Source: Gammaproteobacteria bacterium
GTDB lineage: Bacteria > Pseudomonadota > Gammaproteobacteria > SZUA-229
Assembly (NCBI GenBank): GCA_024278435.1
Contig: JAJRTD010000140.1
Coordinates: 1 to 5,524 of the forward strand
DNA length: 5,524 bases
Reading direction: 5' to 3'
Shown here: positions 1 to 5,524 of the stretch, piece after piece
Numbering within the stretch: the first letter of the stretch is position 1
Layout of the letters: each line of letters opens with the position of its first letter
The notes under the pieces: generated by a model
Database searches by the model: none
What the model saw: only the letters and a program-made list of their open reading frames with translations
What the model was told of the DNA's origin: nothing
Position numbers and translations under genes: made by a program

Positions 1-1173
1 CGACATGCCCGGTACGATAATGCGGCAGGAATACCCATTCAGGTGTTCATAGTCAGCAATATAAATATCCAAGCCCAGTTCATGGATAATGTCGCGCAGG
101 TAACTGAACTCATCACCGGTTGAAGCGTCATGGTCCCAGTCACTGAATTCATAGTCCGGTTTGTTCTTGAAAAAGTCATAGGCGATCAGGCCGCTGGAAT
201 CAATAAAATGGGTCTCCAGGTTATGGTGGTCGGCGACTTCGTCGAGATCGAAACTGGGTGCCTGGAAGCCGTCCAGCTGATCCAGGTCACGGCCCTGCAG
301 CAGTTCGGTCACGGTGCGTTCCAGAGCGACTTCAAAGCTCGGGTGCGCGCCGAAGGAGGCAAACACGGTGGCATTACCCGGGTTGATCAGGGTGACGCTC
401 ATTACCGGGTAACGGCCGCCCAGTGAAGCATCGGCAATGCGCAGATGGTAACCGTGGCTTTTCAGCTTGTTAATGGCTTCGACGATCTGCGGGAAACGCT
501 GCAGCACCTCTTCCGGAACTTCCGGCAGGCAGATGCCCTCGGCTATGATTTTATTTTTGATGTAACGCTCAAAGACCTCCGACAGGCTCTGTACCCGGGC
601 TTCGTTTTTGGTGTTGCCGGCGGACATGCCGTTGCTGACGTAGGAGTTGCCGATGATATTGATCGGGAACCAGATGTCCCTGCCATCGCGCTGGCGCTGG
701 TAGGGGCAGGCGCAGATACCGCGTTCGCCGGTGCCGGAATTCAGTTCAAACAGCTTGCTGGCAGTGAGCTCACGATCCGGGTCATAATAGGCCCACAGTT
801 TTTCATCCAGCAGGCCGTCAGGAATACTGTCATCGTCGCTGCTAAACCAGCGTTCATCGGGATAGTGCACGAACTCACCGTTGGCAAATTCTTCGCCCAG
901 GTAAAAATCAGCAAAGAAATAATTGCAGCTCAGGCGTTCGAAATATTCACCGAGGGCGCTGGCCAGGCAGGATTTTCTTGTTGTGCCCTTGCCATTGGTA
1001 AACATCAGGCCGCAGTCGCGGTCACGGATGTGCACCGAAAAAACATTGGGTACCGGGTTCAGCCACGAGGCTTCTTCGATATCAAAATTTAATGCTTTTA
1101 ATTTGTCCTGCATGGTTGCAATGGATTCTTCCAGTGCGGCATCTTTACCCTTGATGAAAGTTTTTTCGCTCAT
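1..1173 (-). CDS. ycaO: YcaO protein, E. coli type (S12 methylthiotransferase accessory factor), C-terminus cut by window edge
   Basis: The visible 391 residues run from the start codon to the window edge without a stop. They match E. coli YcaO, as I recall it, in long blocks: the N-terminal FIxGKDAALE, EASWLNPVPNV, a central NGMSAGNT and ETHFIDSSGLI. The ATP-binding signature of the family is intact: S72xxxE76xxE79R80, then S184-x6-E191-x3-Q195, then E199, E202, R203, and R286/E290. E. coli YcaO has about 586 residues, so roughly a third is missing here, including the C-terminal TPR-like part. In E. coli this cytoplasmic protein is linked genetically to RimO-dependent beta-methylthiolation of ribosomal protein S12; its exact reaction is unsettled. 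The E. coli-like full-length pattern argues against a peptide natural-product azoline YcaO, and no precursor-peptide gene is seen nearby. The ATG overlaps the stop of the upstream membrane-protein gene (ATGA) and has no clear Shine-Dalgarno, so translation is probably coupled. Confidence 0.95.
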   Translation of the reverse strand, partial: MSEKTFIKGKDAALEESIATMQDKLKALNFDIEEASWLNPVPNVFSVHIRDRDCGLMFTNGKGTTRKSCLASALGEYFERLSCNYFFADFYLGEEFANGEFVHYPDERWFSSDDDSIPDGLLDEKLWAYYDPDRELTASKLFELNSGTGERGICACPYQRQRDGRDIWFPINIIGNSYVSNGMSAGNTKNEARVQSLSEVFERYIKNKIIAEGICLPEVPEEVLQRFPQIVEAINKLKSHGYHLRIADASLGGRYPVMSVTLINPGNATVFASFGAHPSFEVALERTVTELLQGRDLDQLDGFQAPSFDLDEVADHHNLETHFIDSSGLIAYDFFKNKPDYEFSDWDHDASTGDEFSYLRDIIHELGLDIYIADYEHLNGYSCRIIVPGMS

Positions 1174-1802
1174 AATATTCGTTGTGTCTGTAGCCTGTTA
1201 ATTTGTTTGTCGTGGACCCTGCTCAGCAGTGTCAGGGCGCTTAAGGCGCCAACCAGTGCCCAGGCCATGTCTGACTGGGTGTCCCATACATACCCCTGGG
1301 TGCCGAGAAAGGCATCAGCGGCTTCTTCACTGATTAACGCCACCCACCATTCAATAAGTTCATAAAAGGCGCTGAGTGCCAGACAGAAAGTCACGGTGAA
1401 AAACTGGGTAAAGAAGCGGGAGTTAATCAGCCTGTGCCGGATAATAACTTCACGGCAGATAATGGCCGGAACAAAACCCTGGGCAAGGTGCCCGAGTTTG
1501 TCGAAATTATTCCGGCTCTGGTTGAACAGTTCTTTAATGGTGTCGAACAGCGGTACTTCGGCGTAGGTGTAATGCCCGCCAACCATCAGTATCCAGCTGA
1601 ATACCAGGATAAGCGAATAACATAACGGGGTTAAGGGAAAATTTTTGCGTGTCGCAGCCAGTACAATAAAACCGATAACAGCGGGCGCAACTTCAAGTAC
1701 CCAGGTCGGGTAGTCTTTCGGGTTGATTGCCGACCAGGCGAGAACAGTAAGAAAGGACGTTACCCACAGGACAGGCCATACTGATTTTAAACGCCCCGGC
1801 AT
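1170..1802 (-). CDS. yjdF: YjdF family (DUF2238) inner-membrane protein
   Basis: This 210-residue integral membrane protein is close in length to E. coli YjdF (about 209). It has about six hydrophobic segments, near residues 8-25, 35-51, 58-75, 104-118, 130-150 and 178-194. Family-typical blocks are visible: GGHYTYAEVP (75-84), D101 with GHLAQGFVP (104-112), E148/E151 in the YELIEWW helix, and GTQGYVWDTQSDM (167-179). The conserved H77, E82, D101, H105, E148, E151, D174 and D178 in or near membrane segments resemble the polar residues of VanZ-like proteins and hint at a catalytic or binding role, but that is inference. The biochemical function of the family is unknown to me. The gene begins 5 nt after the bcp stop and ends by overlapping the ycaO ATG by 4 nt, so it is firmly within this operon. 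No clear ribosome-binding site is seen before its ATG, which again suggests coupling. Confidence 0.88.
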   Translation of the reverse strand: MPGRLKSVWPVLWVTSFLTVLAWSAINPKDYPTWVLEVAPAVIGFIVLAATRKNFPLTPLCYSLILVFSWILMVGGHYTYAEVPLFDTIKELFNQSRNNFDKLGHLAQGFVPAIICREVIIRHRLINSRFFTQFFTVTFCLALSAFYELIEWWVALISEEAADAFLGTQGYVWDTQSDMAWALVGALSALTLLSRVHDKQINRLQTQRIL

Positions 1803-1807
1803 TGCTG

Positions 1808-2290
1808 TTATTTTTTATTCAAGTTTTTGTTCAGGGCCTTGCAGGCTTGCAGCACTTCATCAACATGTCCTTTTACCCTGACGCCGCGCCATTCTTCGAC
1901 TAAAACACCGTTGCCATCAATCAGGAAGGTGCTGCGCTCTATCCCCATGTATTCGCGGCCATAGTTTTTCTTCAGTTTGATAACGTCAAACTGTTTGCAT
2001 AAGGACTCATCCTCATCAGAAAGCAGGTCGAAATTAAAAGCCTGCTTGGCCTTGAAGTTTTCATGACGTTTGATGCTGTCGCGGGAAACGCCAAGAATTA
2101 CCGTGTTCTGCCGGCTGAACTTTGCTTTGGCATCACGAAAGTTCTGGCCTTCGGTGGTGCAGCCGGGGGTACTGTCTTTGGGGTAAAAATATAACACTAC
2201 ATTTTTCCCGGCAAGGTCTTTCAGGCTGATGGTTTTGTCGCCGGTGGCCGGGCGTGAAAAATTTTTAACTTTTTTACCGATTGTTACCAT
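1808..2290 (-). CDS. bcp: Thiol peroxidase Bcp/PrxQ (peroxiredoxin), lacking the i+5 resolving cysteine
   Basis: The 160-residue protein is a cytoplasmic thioredoxin-fold peroxiredoxin that reduces hydrogen peroxide and organic hydroperoxides, usually with thioredoxin as electron donor. The active-site block reads YPKDSTPGCT with P37, T41 and peroxidatic C44; the supporting arginine is R119 in ERSTFLID. Length is normal for Bcp. E. coli Bcp has a resolving cysteine five residues after the peroxidatic one; here that position (49) is Q, in TTEGQNFRD. The other cysteines are C98 (SLCKQFDV) and C150. Bcp proteins without the i+5 cysteine are a known subgroup, so this is variation and not decay. 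The ATG has a good AGGTG ribosome-binding site four bases upstream (2295-2299). The gene lies 15 nt after gcvR, the same pairing as in E. coli and Pseudomonas, and 5 nt before yjdF. Confidence 0.95.
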   Translation of the reverse strand: MVTIGKKVKNFSRPATGDKTISLKDLAGKNVVLYFYPKDSTPGCTTEGQNFRDAKAKFSRQNTVILGVSRDSIKRHENFKAKQAFNFDLLSDEDESLCKQFDVIKLKKNYGREYMGIERSTFLIDGNGVLVEEWRGVRVKGHVDEVLQACKALNKNLNKK

Positions 2291-2305
2291 GTTGCACCTG
2301 GTTGA

Positions 2306-2830
2306 TTATAAGTTGGTTAATTCTGCGTCGAGGTTCAGGTCGTCGCAGGTTTGCATAAAGGCCTCACGCAGCTGCGCAATATTGGTTTCGGCAGGAAGGC
2401 CGATGGTCATGTGCAGGGCAAACATGGGGGAACCGGTATGTGGTGCCGCGTATCGTTCGGTTTCACAGTTGACGATATTGATATTACGGCTGGAAAAGAA
2501 GCTGGCGATGCTGTTTACAATGCCGGGATTGTCCAGGGCCGCCACTTCAACGGCGTAGGGGACCGCGTTTTCATTGTTGCCGGTTTCCGTGGTGGTTTTT
2601 GCGATCAGCGACATCTGCAGCTTGTGCTCAATGTCGGGCAGCTGTGACTGCAACGCATTAATTGACGACTGCTCACCGCTGACCAGCAGTAACACGGCAA
2701 ACTCGCCGCCAAGCACTGTCATGCGGCTGTCTTCAATGTTCAGTTGTTGCTGGTAAATGATATTACTGAGTTCATCGACGATGCCGGGTCTGTCTTTACC
2801 CAGTGCCGAAATCACAAGTTTAGCTGTCAT
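2306..2830 (-). CDS. gcvR: GcvR-type regulator with two ACT domains (glycine cleavage system repressor family)
   Basis: The 174-residue protein consists of two ACT domains, about residues 4-77 and 92-170. Each opens with the family's ligand-loop signature: GKDRPGIVDEL (11-21) and LDNPGIVNSI (99-108). NIEDSRMTVLGGEF (31-44) closely matches the corresponding block of E. coli GcvR. No DNA-binding domain is present. In E. coli, GcvR binds glycine and acts by contacting the activator GcvA; whether the same holds here depends on a GcvA homologue elsewhere in the genome. Slightly shorter than E. coli GcvR (about 190), mainly at the C-terminus. It precedes bcp by 15 nt and is divergent from dapA with one gene between, a near-copy of the E. 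coli order. The start is preceded by a poor Shine-Dalgarno and by a small hairpin (2839-2858), so expression may be controlled at translation. Many non-enteric genomes annotate this only as an ACT-domain protein. Confidence 0.87.
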   Translation of the reverse strand: MTAKLVISALGKDRPGIVDELSNIIYQQQLNIEDSRMTVLGGEFAVLLLVSGEQSSINALQSQLPDIEHKLQMSLIAKTTTETGNNENAVPYAVEVAALDNPGIVNSIASFFSSRNINIVNCETERYAAPHTGSPMFALHMTIGLPAETNIAQLREAFMQTCDDLNLDAELTNL

Positions 2831-2838
2831 AATTTTTC

Positions 2839-2858
2839 TACGGTGGTGATTGACCGTA
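2839..2858 (-). promoter_or_regulatory. Small hairpin just before the gcvR start codon
   Basis: On the minus strand TACGGT, an 8-nt loop and ACCGTA make a perfect 6-bp stem that ends 8 nt before the gcvR ATG. It covers the place where a Shine-Dalgarno would lie, and no other ribosome-binding site is obvious. It could limit translation of gcvR or be a palindromic protein-binding site. A 6-bp repeat can also occur by chance. Confidence 0.4.
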
Positions 2859-2864
2859 CAGTGT

Positions 2865-2902
2865 AAACAAAAACTGATAAAACAAAAAGTGTTGTTTTTG
2901 TT
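2865..2902. repeat. Three copies of an AACAAAAA motif upstream of gcvR
   Basis: AAACAAAAA occurs at 2865-2873 and again at 2880-2888, a 15-nt period. Its inverted form TTTTTGTT follows at 2895-2902, also 15 nt on. The second and third copies form an 8-bp inverted repeat with a 6-nt loop. The stem is almost all A-T, so a strong terminator is unlikely; even spacing suggests a possible operator or curved DNA. Confidence 0.5.
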
Positions 2903-2930
2903 AAGGGTATCCTGGAAAAGCAGGCGGGTT

Positions 2931-3296
2931 TTAGCCCAGTTCGGAAAGCTCGCGTGTCAGCATGGCCGGATCGTTGCTGTTAAGCTCAATCAGGCGGCGC
3001 AAATGCTGCAGGCTGGTAACATCAATCTGCAGCCATTTAAGGCCCCAGTTGCCATTACTGCTATGGGTGATGTTGACGCGGGCGTGGATGGAGACATCTT
3101 CACCGAGGAACAGAGCCATGCCGCAGGGGTTGTTCAGGTCAATATCGAGGTTGTCCGGCGGTTCAACCAGCATGCCCTTGAGGGAGATATCCAGCAGGTT
3201 GCAGCTCCATTCTTCGTCACCGCACTGCATAAGAATTTCCGCGTTAAACGGAATGCGGTTGTAGTTGCGGCGTTCTGACTGTTGTTTTGTGTTCAT
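2931..3296 (-). CDS. PilZ-domain protein, probable cyclic-di-GMP receptor
   Basis: The 121-residue protein is essentially a single PilZ domain. The two-part cyclic-di-GMP binding signature is complete: ERRNYNR near the N-terminus gives R9, R10 and R14 (the RxxxR motif), and DISLKG at 36-41 gives the [D/N]xSxxG motif. Beta strands follow, including GMALFLGEDVSIHARV, then GLKWLQID (85-92), and a C-terminal helix beginning around LQHLRRLIELN (96-106), as in small stand-alone PilZ proteins. There is no signal peptide or membrane segment, so it is cytoplasmic. The target is unknown; such single-domain proteins usually act by binding a partner. The start is supported by a partial Shine-Dalgarno GGGA (3302-3305). 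It is not part of the E. coli gcvR-dapA interval and occupies the space between them here. It may be transcribed alone or lead the gcvR operon; the 100-nt gap leaves both possible. Confidence 0.9.
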   Translation of the reverse strand: MNTKQQSERRNYNRIPFNAEILMQCGDEEWSCNLLDISLKGMLVEPPDNLDIDLNNPCGMALFLGEDVSIHARVNITHSSNGNWGLKWLQIDVTSLQHLRRLIELNSNDPAMLTRELSELG

Positions 3297-3339
3297 TTCT
3301 GTCCCACATTTAACCAGGGCTGATAGCTGATTGATACGT

Positions 3340-3361
3340 CGCCGGAAACCGGCGTCCGGCG
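3340..3361. repeat. GC-rich inverted repeat with a duplicated right arm
   Basis: CGCCGG (3340-3345), a 3-nt AAA loop and CCGGCG (3349-3354) form a perfect 6-bp stem. One base later CCGGCG is repeated (3356-3361), so the left arm can pair with either copy. No T-run follows on either strand, so it does not look like an intrinsic terminator. It would lie in the leader of the PilZ transcript or act as a protein-binding site. Confidence 0.6.
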
Positions 3362-3372
3362 AATATAGTCAG

Positions 3373-3381
3373 AGTATAGCA
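3373..3381 (-). promoter_or_regulatory. Possible extended -10 promoter for the PilZ gene
   Basis: On the minus strand the bases read TGCTATACT, which fits the extended -10 form TGnTATAAT with one mismatch in the hexamer. There is no good -35 at normal spacing; a TTGACG (3389-3394) sits too close, 10 nt upstream. Transcription would begin near 3366 and give a leader of about 70 nt that includes the GC-rich hairpin. Confidence 0.35.
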
Positions 3382-3430
3382 AGGGATTCGTCAATACCCA
3401 GAAAATAGCGAAATTTGATGGCATATATCA

Positions 3431-3459
3431 TTGATAAAAAGCTGAAATATTGATTAACT
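3431..3459 (+). promoter_or_regulatory. Weak candidate promoter for dapA-bamC
   Basis: TTGATA (3431-3436) is five of six to the -35 consensus and is followed after 17 nt by TTAACT (3454-3459), which is only three of six to the -10. It is the best-spaced pair I found toward dapA, but the poor -10 makes it tentative. The start site would be near 3466. Confidence 0.2.
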
Positions 3460-3476
3460 GTGCAGCTAATTTTTCC

Positions 3477-3480
3477 GGGG
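3477..3480 (+). promoter_or_regulatory. G-rich ribosome-binding site candidate for dapA
   Basis: GGGG stands 6 nt before the in-frame ATG at 3487 and 21 nt before the ATG at 3502. Its spacing suits the upstream ATG, while homology suits the downstream one; this leaves the dapA start uncertain by five residues. Confidence 0.4.
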
Positions 3481-3501
3481 CTATTAATGTATAAAAGCGG
3501 C

Positions 3502-4383
3502 ATGTTTCGAGGTAGTATGGTGGCATTGGTTACCCCAATGCAGGTAGATGGCAGTGTGGACTATGAAAGCCTGGCCGGACTGGTCGAATTTCATATAGAA
3601 AACAATACCACGGCCATTGTATCCATGGGCACCACCGGTGAATCGGCCACCCTGGACCTGGATGAGCACTGCGAGGTAATGGCGCGTACCGTGGAAATGG
3701 TCAATGGCCGTATCCCGGTGATTGCCGGTACCGGTGCCAATTCTACCTCGGAAGCCATTGAGCTGACTCGCTGTGCACAGCAGGGCGGTGCCGATGCCTG
3801 CCTGCTGGTTACTCCGTATTACAACAAGCCACCGCAACAGGGCTTATATCTGCACCATAAAAAAATTGCGGAAATCGTCGATATCCCGCAGATCCTGTAT
3901 AACGTTCCCGGGCGCACGGCCGTCGATATGCTGCCGGAGACGGTAAAACGCCTGTCTGCAATCGATAATATCATCGGTATTAAAGATGCCACCGGTGACC
4001 TTGATCGCCTGGCGCAGATGCAGGCATTGCTGGGTGATGCCGAGTTTGAAATCTACAGCGGTGATGATGAAACCGGTACCGAGTTCATGTTACGTGGCGG
4101 TCACGGTGTTATTTCGGTGACCAGCAATGTGGCGCCTGAAGCCATGGCGGCCATGTGTGCCGCCGCGCTGGCTGGTGATCGGGAGCGGGCAGAATCACTC
4201 AACCAGCCGCTGACCGGCCTGCACTCTCAGCTGTTCCTGGAAGCCAACCCGATCCCGGTTAAATGGGCGTTGAATCAAATGAAACTTATACCACCGGGAA
4301 TACGTCTACCATTGGTCGAGTTTGCAGAACAATACCATCAGCTCCTGCGCGAGGCGATGTTACAGGCAGGGGTCATCCGTTAA
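3502..4383 (+). CDS. dapA: 4-hydroxy-tetrahydrodipicolinate synthase (dihydrodipicolinate synthase)
   Basis: This cytoplasmic (beta/alpha)8-barrel enzyme condenses pyruvate with aspartate semialdehyde, the first committed step toward diaminopimelate and lysine. With the start at 3502 the protein has 293 residues (E. coli 292) and catalytic residues fall on E. coli numbers: Schiff-base K161 in GIKDATG, triad T44, Y107 and Y133, and R138 in YNVPGRT. Of the E. coli lysine-feedback contacts, S48, A49, H56, N80, E84 and Y106 are kept, while position 53 is L instead of H. I chose 3502 because the protein then begins [12 protein letters not shown], matching family N-termini. An in-frame ATG at 3487 adds five residues and has a better-placed G-rich ribosome-binding site (3477-3480), so it is a real alternative; a GTG at 3460 is unlikely. 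The TAA overlaps the bamC ATG by one base, as expected for the conserved dapA-bamC operon. Confidence 0.96.
   Translation: MFRGSMVALVTPMQVDGSVDYESLAGLVEFHIENNTTAIVSMGTTGESATLDLDEHCEVMARTVEMVNGRIPVIAGTGANSTSEAIELTRCAQQGGADACLLVTPYYNKPPQQGLYLHHKKIAEIVDIPQILYNVPGRTAVDMLPETVKRLSAIDNIIGIKDATGDLDRLAQMQALLGDAEFEIYSGDDETGTEFMLRGGHGVISVTSNVAPEAMAAMCAAALAGDRERAESLNQPLTGLHSQLFLEANPIPVKWALNQMKLIPPGIRLPLVEFAEQYHQLLREAMLQAGVIR
4368..4372 (+). promoter_or_regulatory. Ribosome-binding site of bamC inside the dapA end
   Basis: AGGGG lies within the last codons of dapA, 10 nt before the ATG at 4383. It decides that start over the ATG at 4398, which has no such site, and together with the TAATG stop-start overlap it supports translational coupling. 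Confidence 0.6.
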
Positions 4384-5483
4384 TGAAGTTATTGAATATG
4401 AAAGTTTTCTCCCTGGTTTTGATCGCCCTGATGCTATCGGCCTGTGGCGCCAACAAACGCCCGGTCTACCAGGGTGCGGAATACTACAAGAACCTGGAAA
4501 TACCGCCTGACCTGACCGCACCGGATACCGGTGATCAGCTGGCCGTGCCGAGGCCCAGTGATAAAGCCCTGCAGCGTTTTCGTGACAACAACAAGCTGGA
4601 AACGGTGATTACACCCAAGTTTGACGGTGTGCGCATGGTGAATTATGCCGGTGAAAGCTGGCTGGAAATTGATAACAACGTTGAATATGTCTGGGGCCGG
4701 CTGCTTGAATTCTGGCAAACAGAAGGCATTGAGCTGGCGCAGGTACGGCCGCTGCTTGGTTTTATGGAAACAAAATGGATCAAGCCTCTCTCTAATGAAG
4801 ATAGTGGTTTTTTCAGCTCGCTGTTTCAAAGCAGCGAACCCGACCGCAGGGACAAGTTCCGGGTGCGGGTCGAACGTTTTGACCATGACCGGAAAACCCG
4901 TTTGTATATCGCGCATTCGGCCATTGAGCGCGAAGTCAAAGACGATGACTTTATCTGGGTGACCTTGCCCAGTGACCTTGAGGCTGAACGGGAAATGCTT
5001 TCCCGCATGGGCCTGTTTGCCGGCCTGAACAGGGAGCAGATTGCCGAGCTGATGGAAAACTACCGCCCCTACAGTTCACTGGTTGAAATCAGCCGACGTG
5101 ATGACACGGCACTGCGTATGACCGGCGGTATGGATTTTGTCTGGCGCCGGGCGATACGTGCCCTGGATCGGCTGGAAGCCGATGAAATCAATCCGCAGCC
5201 ACAGATCAGCGAGATTGATTTCACCCTGAACAAGCCTGATGAAAAGGACCTGCGCCTGGAAGGCGACGAGCTGTCGCGCACCAGCTGGCTGATGAAGTTG
5301 TTTGAAGATGCCGGCCAGCCTGACAATATTCAGTACCGGCTGCTGTTCAGTGAAGACGATGGCAAGATAAAAATCGAAGTCAGGGATAAAAGCGACCGGG
5401 TGGATACTGACGAGGATGGCTTCACCTCGGGCTCAGCGGTGATCGAGCAGATACGCGATGCGCTGGCCAGGGAACTTGAATAG
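4383..5483 (+). CDS. bamC: Outer membrane protein assembly factor BamC (NlpB/DapX lipoprotein)
   Basis: The 366-residue lipoprotein belongs to the NlpB/DapX family; BamC binds BamD in the BAM machine that folds beta-barrel proteins into the outer membrane. A type II signal peptide is clear: basic start, hydrophobic stretch VFSLVLIALML, and lipobox LSAC with the lipidated C21. G22-A23 follow, with no aspartate at +2, agreeing with outer-membrane sorting. An extended, proline-rich stretch follows (about 24-85, including LEIPPDLTAPD), equivalent to the BamD-binding lasso. Two helix-grip domains come next, roughly 90-185 and 230-335, each with an aromatic helix (EYVWGRLLEFW; DFVWRRAIRALDRL). It is about 20 residues longer than E. 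coli BamC (344), with a polar linker near 186-228 and an acidic tail segment near 336-347. The start at 4383 is favoured by AGGGG at 4368-4372; the in-frame ATG at 4398 lacks a Shine-Dalgarno. The assignment rests on architecture and its place after dapA, because BamC sequences diverge. Confidence 0.9.
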   Translation: MKLLNMKVFSLVLIALMLSACGANKRPVYQGAEYYKNLEIPPDLTAPDTGDQLAVPRPSDKALQRFRDNNKLETVITPKFDGVRMVNYAGESWLEIDNNVEYVWGRLLEFWQTEGIELAQVRPLLGFMETKWIKPLSNEDSGFFSSLFQSSEPDRRDKFRVRVERFDHDRKTRLYIAHSAIEREVKDDDFIWVTLPSDLEAEREMLSRMGLFAGLNREQIAELMENYRPYSSLVEISRRDDTALRMTGGMDFVWRRAIRALDRLEADEINPQPQISEIDFTLNKPDEKDLRLEGDELSRTSWLMKLFEDAGQPDNIQYRLLFSEDDGKIKIEVRDKSDRVDTDEDGFTSGSAVIEQIRDALARELE

Positions 5484-5510
5484 GATTGTGGAAGCTTAAA
5501 AACATTTCAC

Positions 5511-5524
5511 CACAGAGGCACAGA
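5511..5524. repeat. Start of a CACAGAGG-type direct repeat at the right edge
   Basis: After the bamC stop the sequence runs into CACAGAGG followed directly by CACAGA, an 8-nt unit cut by the window edge. From memory, similar CACAGAGG/CACAGAGA runs are scattered between genes in many proteobacterial genomes, often near gene ends. Only about one and three-quarter units are visible, so this is a tentative call. Confidence 0.4.

Larger units (their letters stand above)
3297..3501. promoter_or_regulatory. Divergent control region between the PilZ gene and dapA
   Basis: These 205 nt carry no gene and must hold promoters for both directions. The part near the PilZ gene holds a GC-rich hairpin; the middle and the dapA side are AT-rich. 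No lysine riboswitch-like element is recognisable, and the region is probably too short for one. No strong sigma-70 promoter was found toward dapA. Confidence 0.7.

Noticed and set aside
445..1092. Long plus-strand open frame of 215 codons opposite ycaO
   Set aside because: It is the antisense shadow of a clearly recognised ycaO coding sequence and shows no family motif of its own; the same holds for the plus-strand frame at 130-426.
1..1173. A ribosomally made peptide (azoline or thioamide) biosynthetic cluster built on the YcaO protein
   Set aside because: The protein matches the E. coli housekeeping YcaO type, and no precursor peptide, dehydrogenase, E1-like partner or TfuA is visible beside it. 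The left side is outside the window, so only the visible part is judged.
2881..2902. Intrinsic terminator between the PilZ gene and gcvR
   Set aside because: The stem is almost entirely A-T pairs and no T-run follows it in the direction of transcription, so termination would be weak at best.
2850..3278. Plus-strand open frame of 142 codons opposite the PilZ gene
   Set aside because: The minus-strand reading has the full PilZ signature; the plus-strand product resembles no family and starts in the intergenic repeats.
3440..3475. Terminator or riboswitch-like fold (AGCTG/CAGCT arms followed by a T-run) before dapA
   Set aside because: The arms are only 5 bp with an 18-nt loop, and no lysine-riboswitch core is recognisable; chance is the simpler explanation.
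4263..4382. Upstream extension of the bamC frame into dapA
   Set aside because: The extension would bury the lipoprotein signal peptide inside the protein and overlaps conserved dapA sequence; the ATG at 4383 with its ribosome-binding site fits.
4434..4916. Minus-strand open frame of 160 codons opposite bamC
   Set aside because: The plus strand here is bamC with a lipobox and helix-grip domains; the reverse frame has no recognisable domain or ribosome-binding site.

Overview
The window looks like an ordinary core-chromosome segment of a gammaproteobacterium. The strongest clue is gene order: bcp and gcvR on the minus strand, divergent from dapA and bamC on the plus strand, is the arrangement known from Escherichia coli and Pseudomonas. 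GC content is moderate and even. No insertion sequence, tRNA, rRNA, CRISPR array, phage gene or toxin-antitoxin pair was seen. The genus cannot be fixed from this sequence; the proteins look more like those of non-enteric gammaproteobacteria.

Minus strand, read right to left from about 3300 to 1: a small PilZ-domain protein (probable cyclic-di-GMP receptor), a GcvR-type double-ACT regulator, a Bcp/PrxQ thiol peroxidase, a YjdF-type (DUF2238) membrane protein, and a YcaO protein of the E. coli type whose last third lies beyond the left edge. Spacings are about 100 nt, 15 nt, 5 nt and a 4-nt ATGA overlap. The last four genes are therefore very likely one operon, possibly led by the PilZ gene. 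The 100-nt gap before gcvR holds repeats and a hairpin that may be regulatory.

Plus strand, 3502 to 5483: dapA (dihydrodipicolinate synthase, first committed step of lysine and diaminopimelate synthesis) and bamC (outer-membrane lipoprotein of the BAM complex). They overlap by one base at TAATG and appear translationally coupled. A divergent control region of about 205 nt (3297-3501) separates the two transcription units and contains a GC-rich hairpin. The last bases of the window enter a CACAGAGG-type direct repeat.

The genes cover amino-acid metabolism and its regulation, envelope assembly, peroxide defence and, probably, ribosomal protein S12 modification. I found no convincing undescribed multigene system. 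The points most worth checking are the joining of yjdF and ycaO to the bcp operon, the PilZ gene placed between gcvR and dapA, the repeats before gcvR, and the repeat at the right edge.
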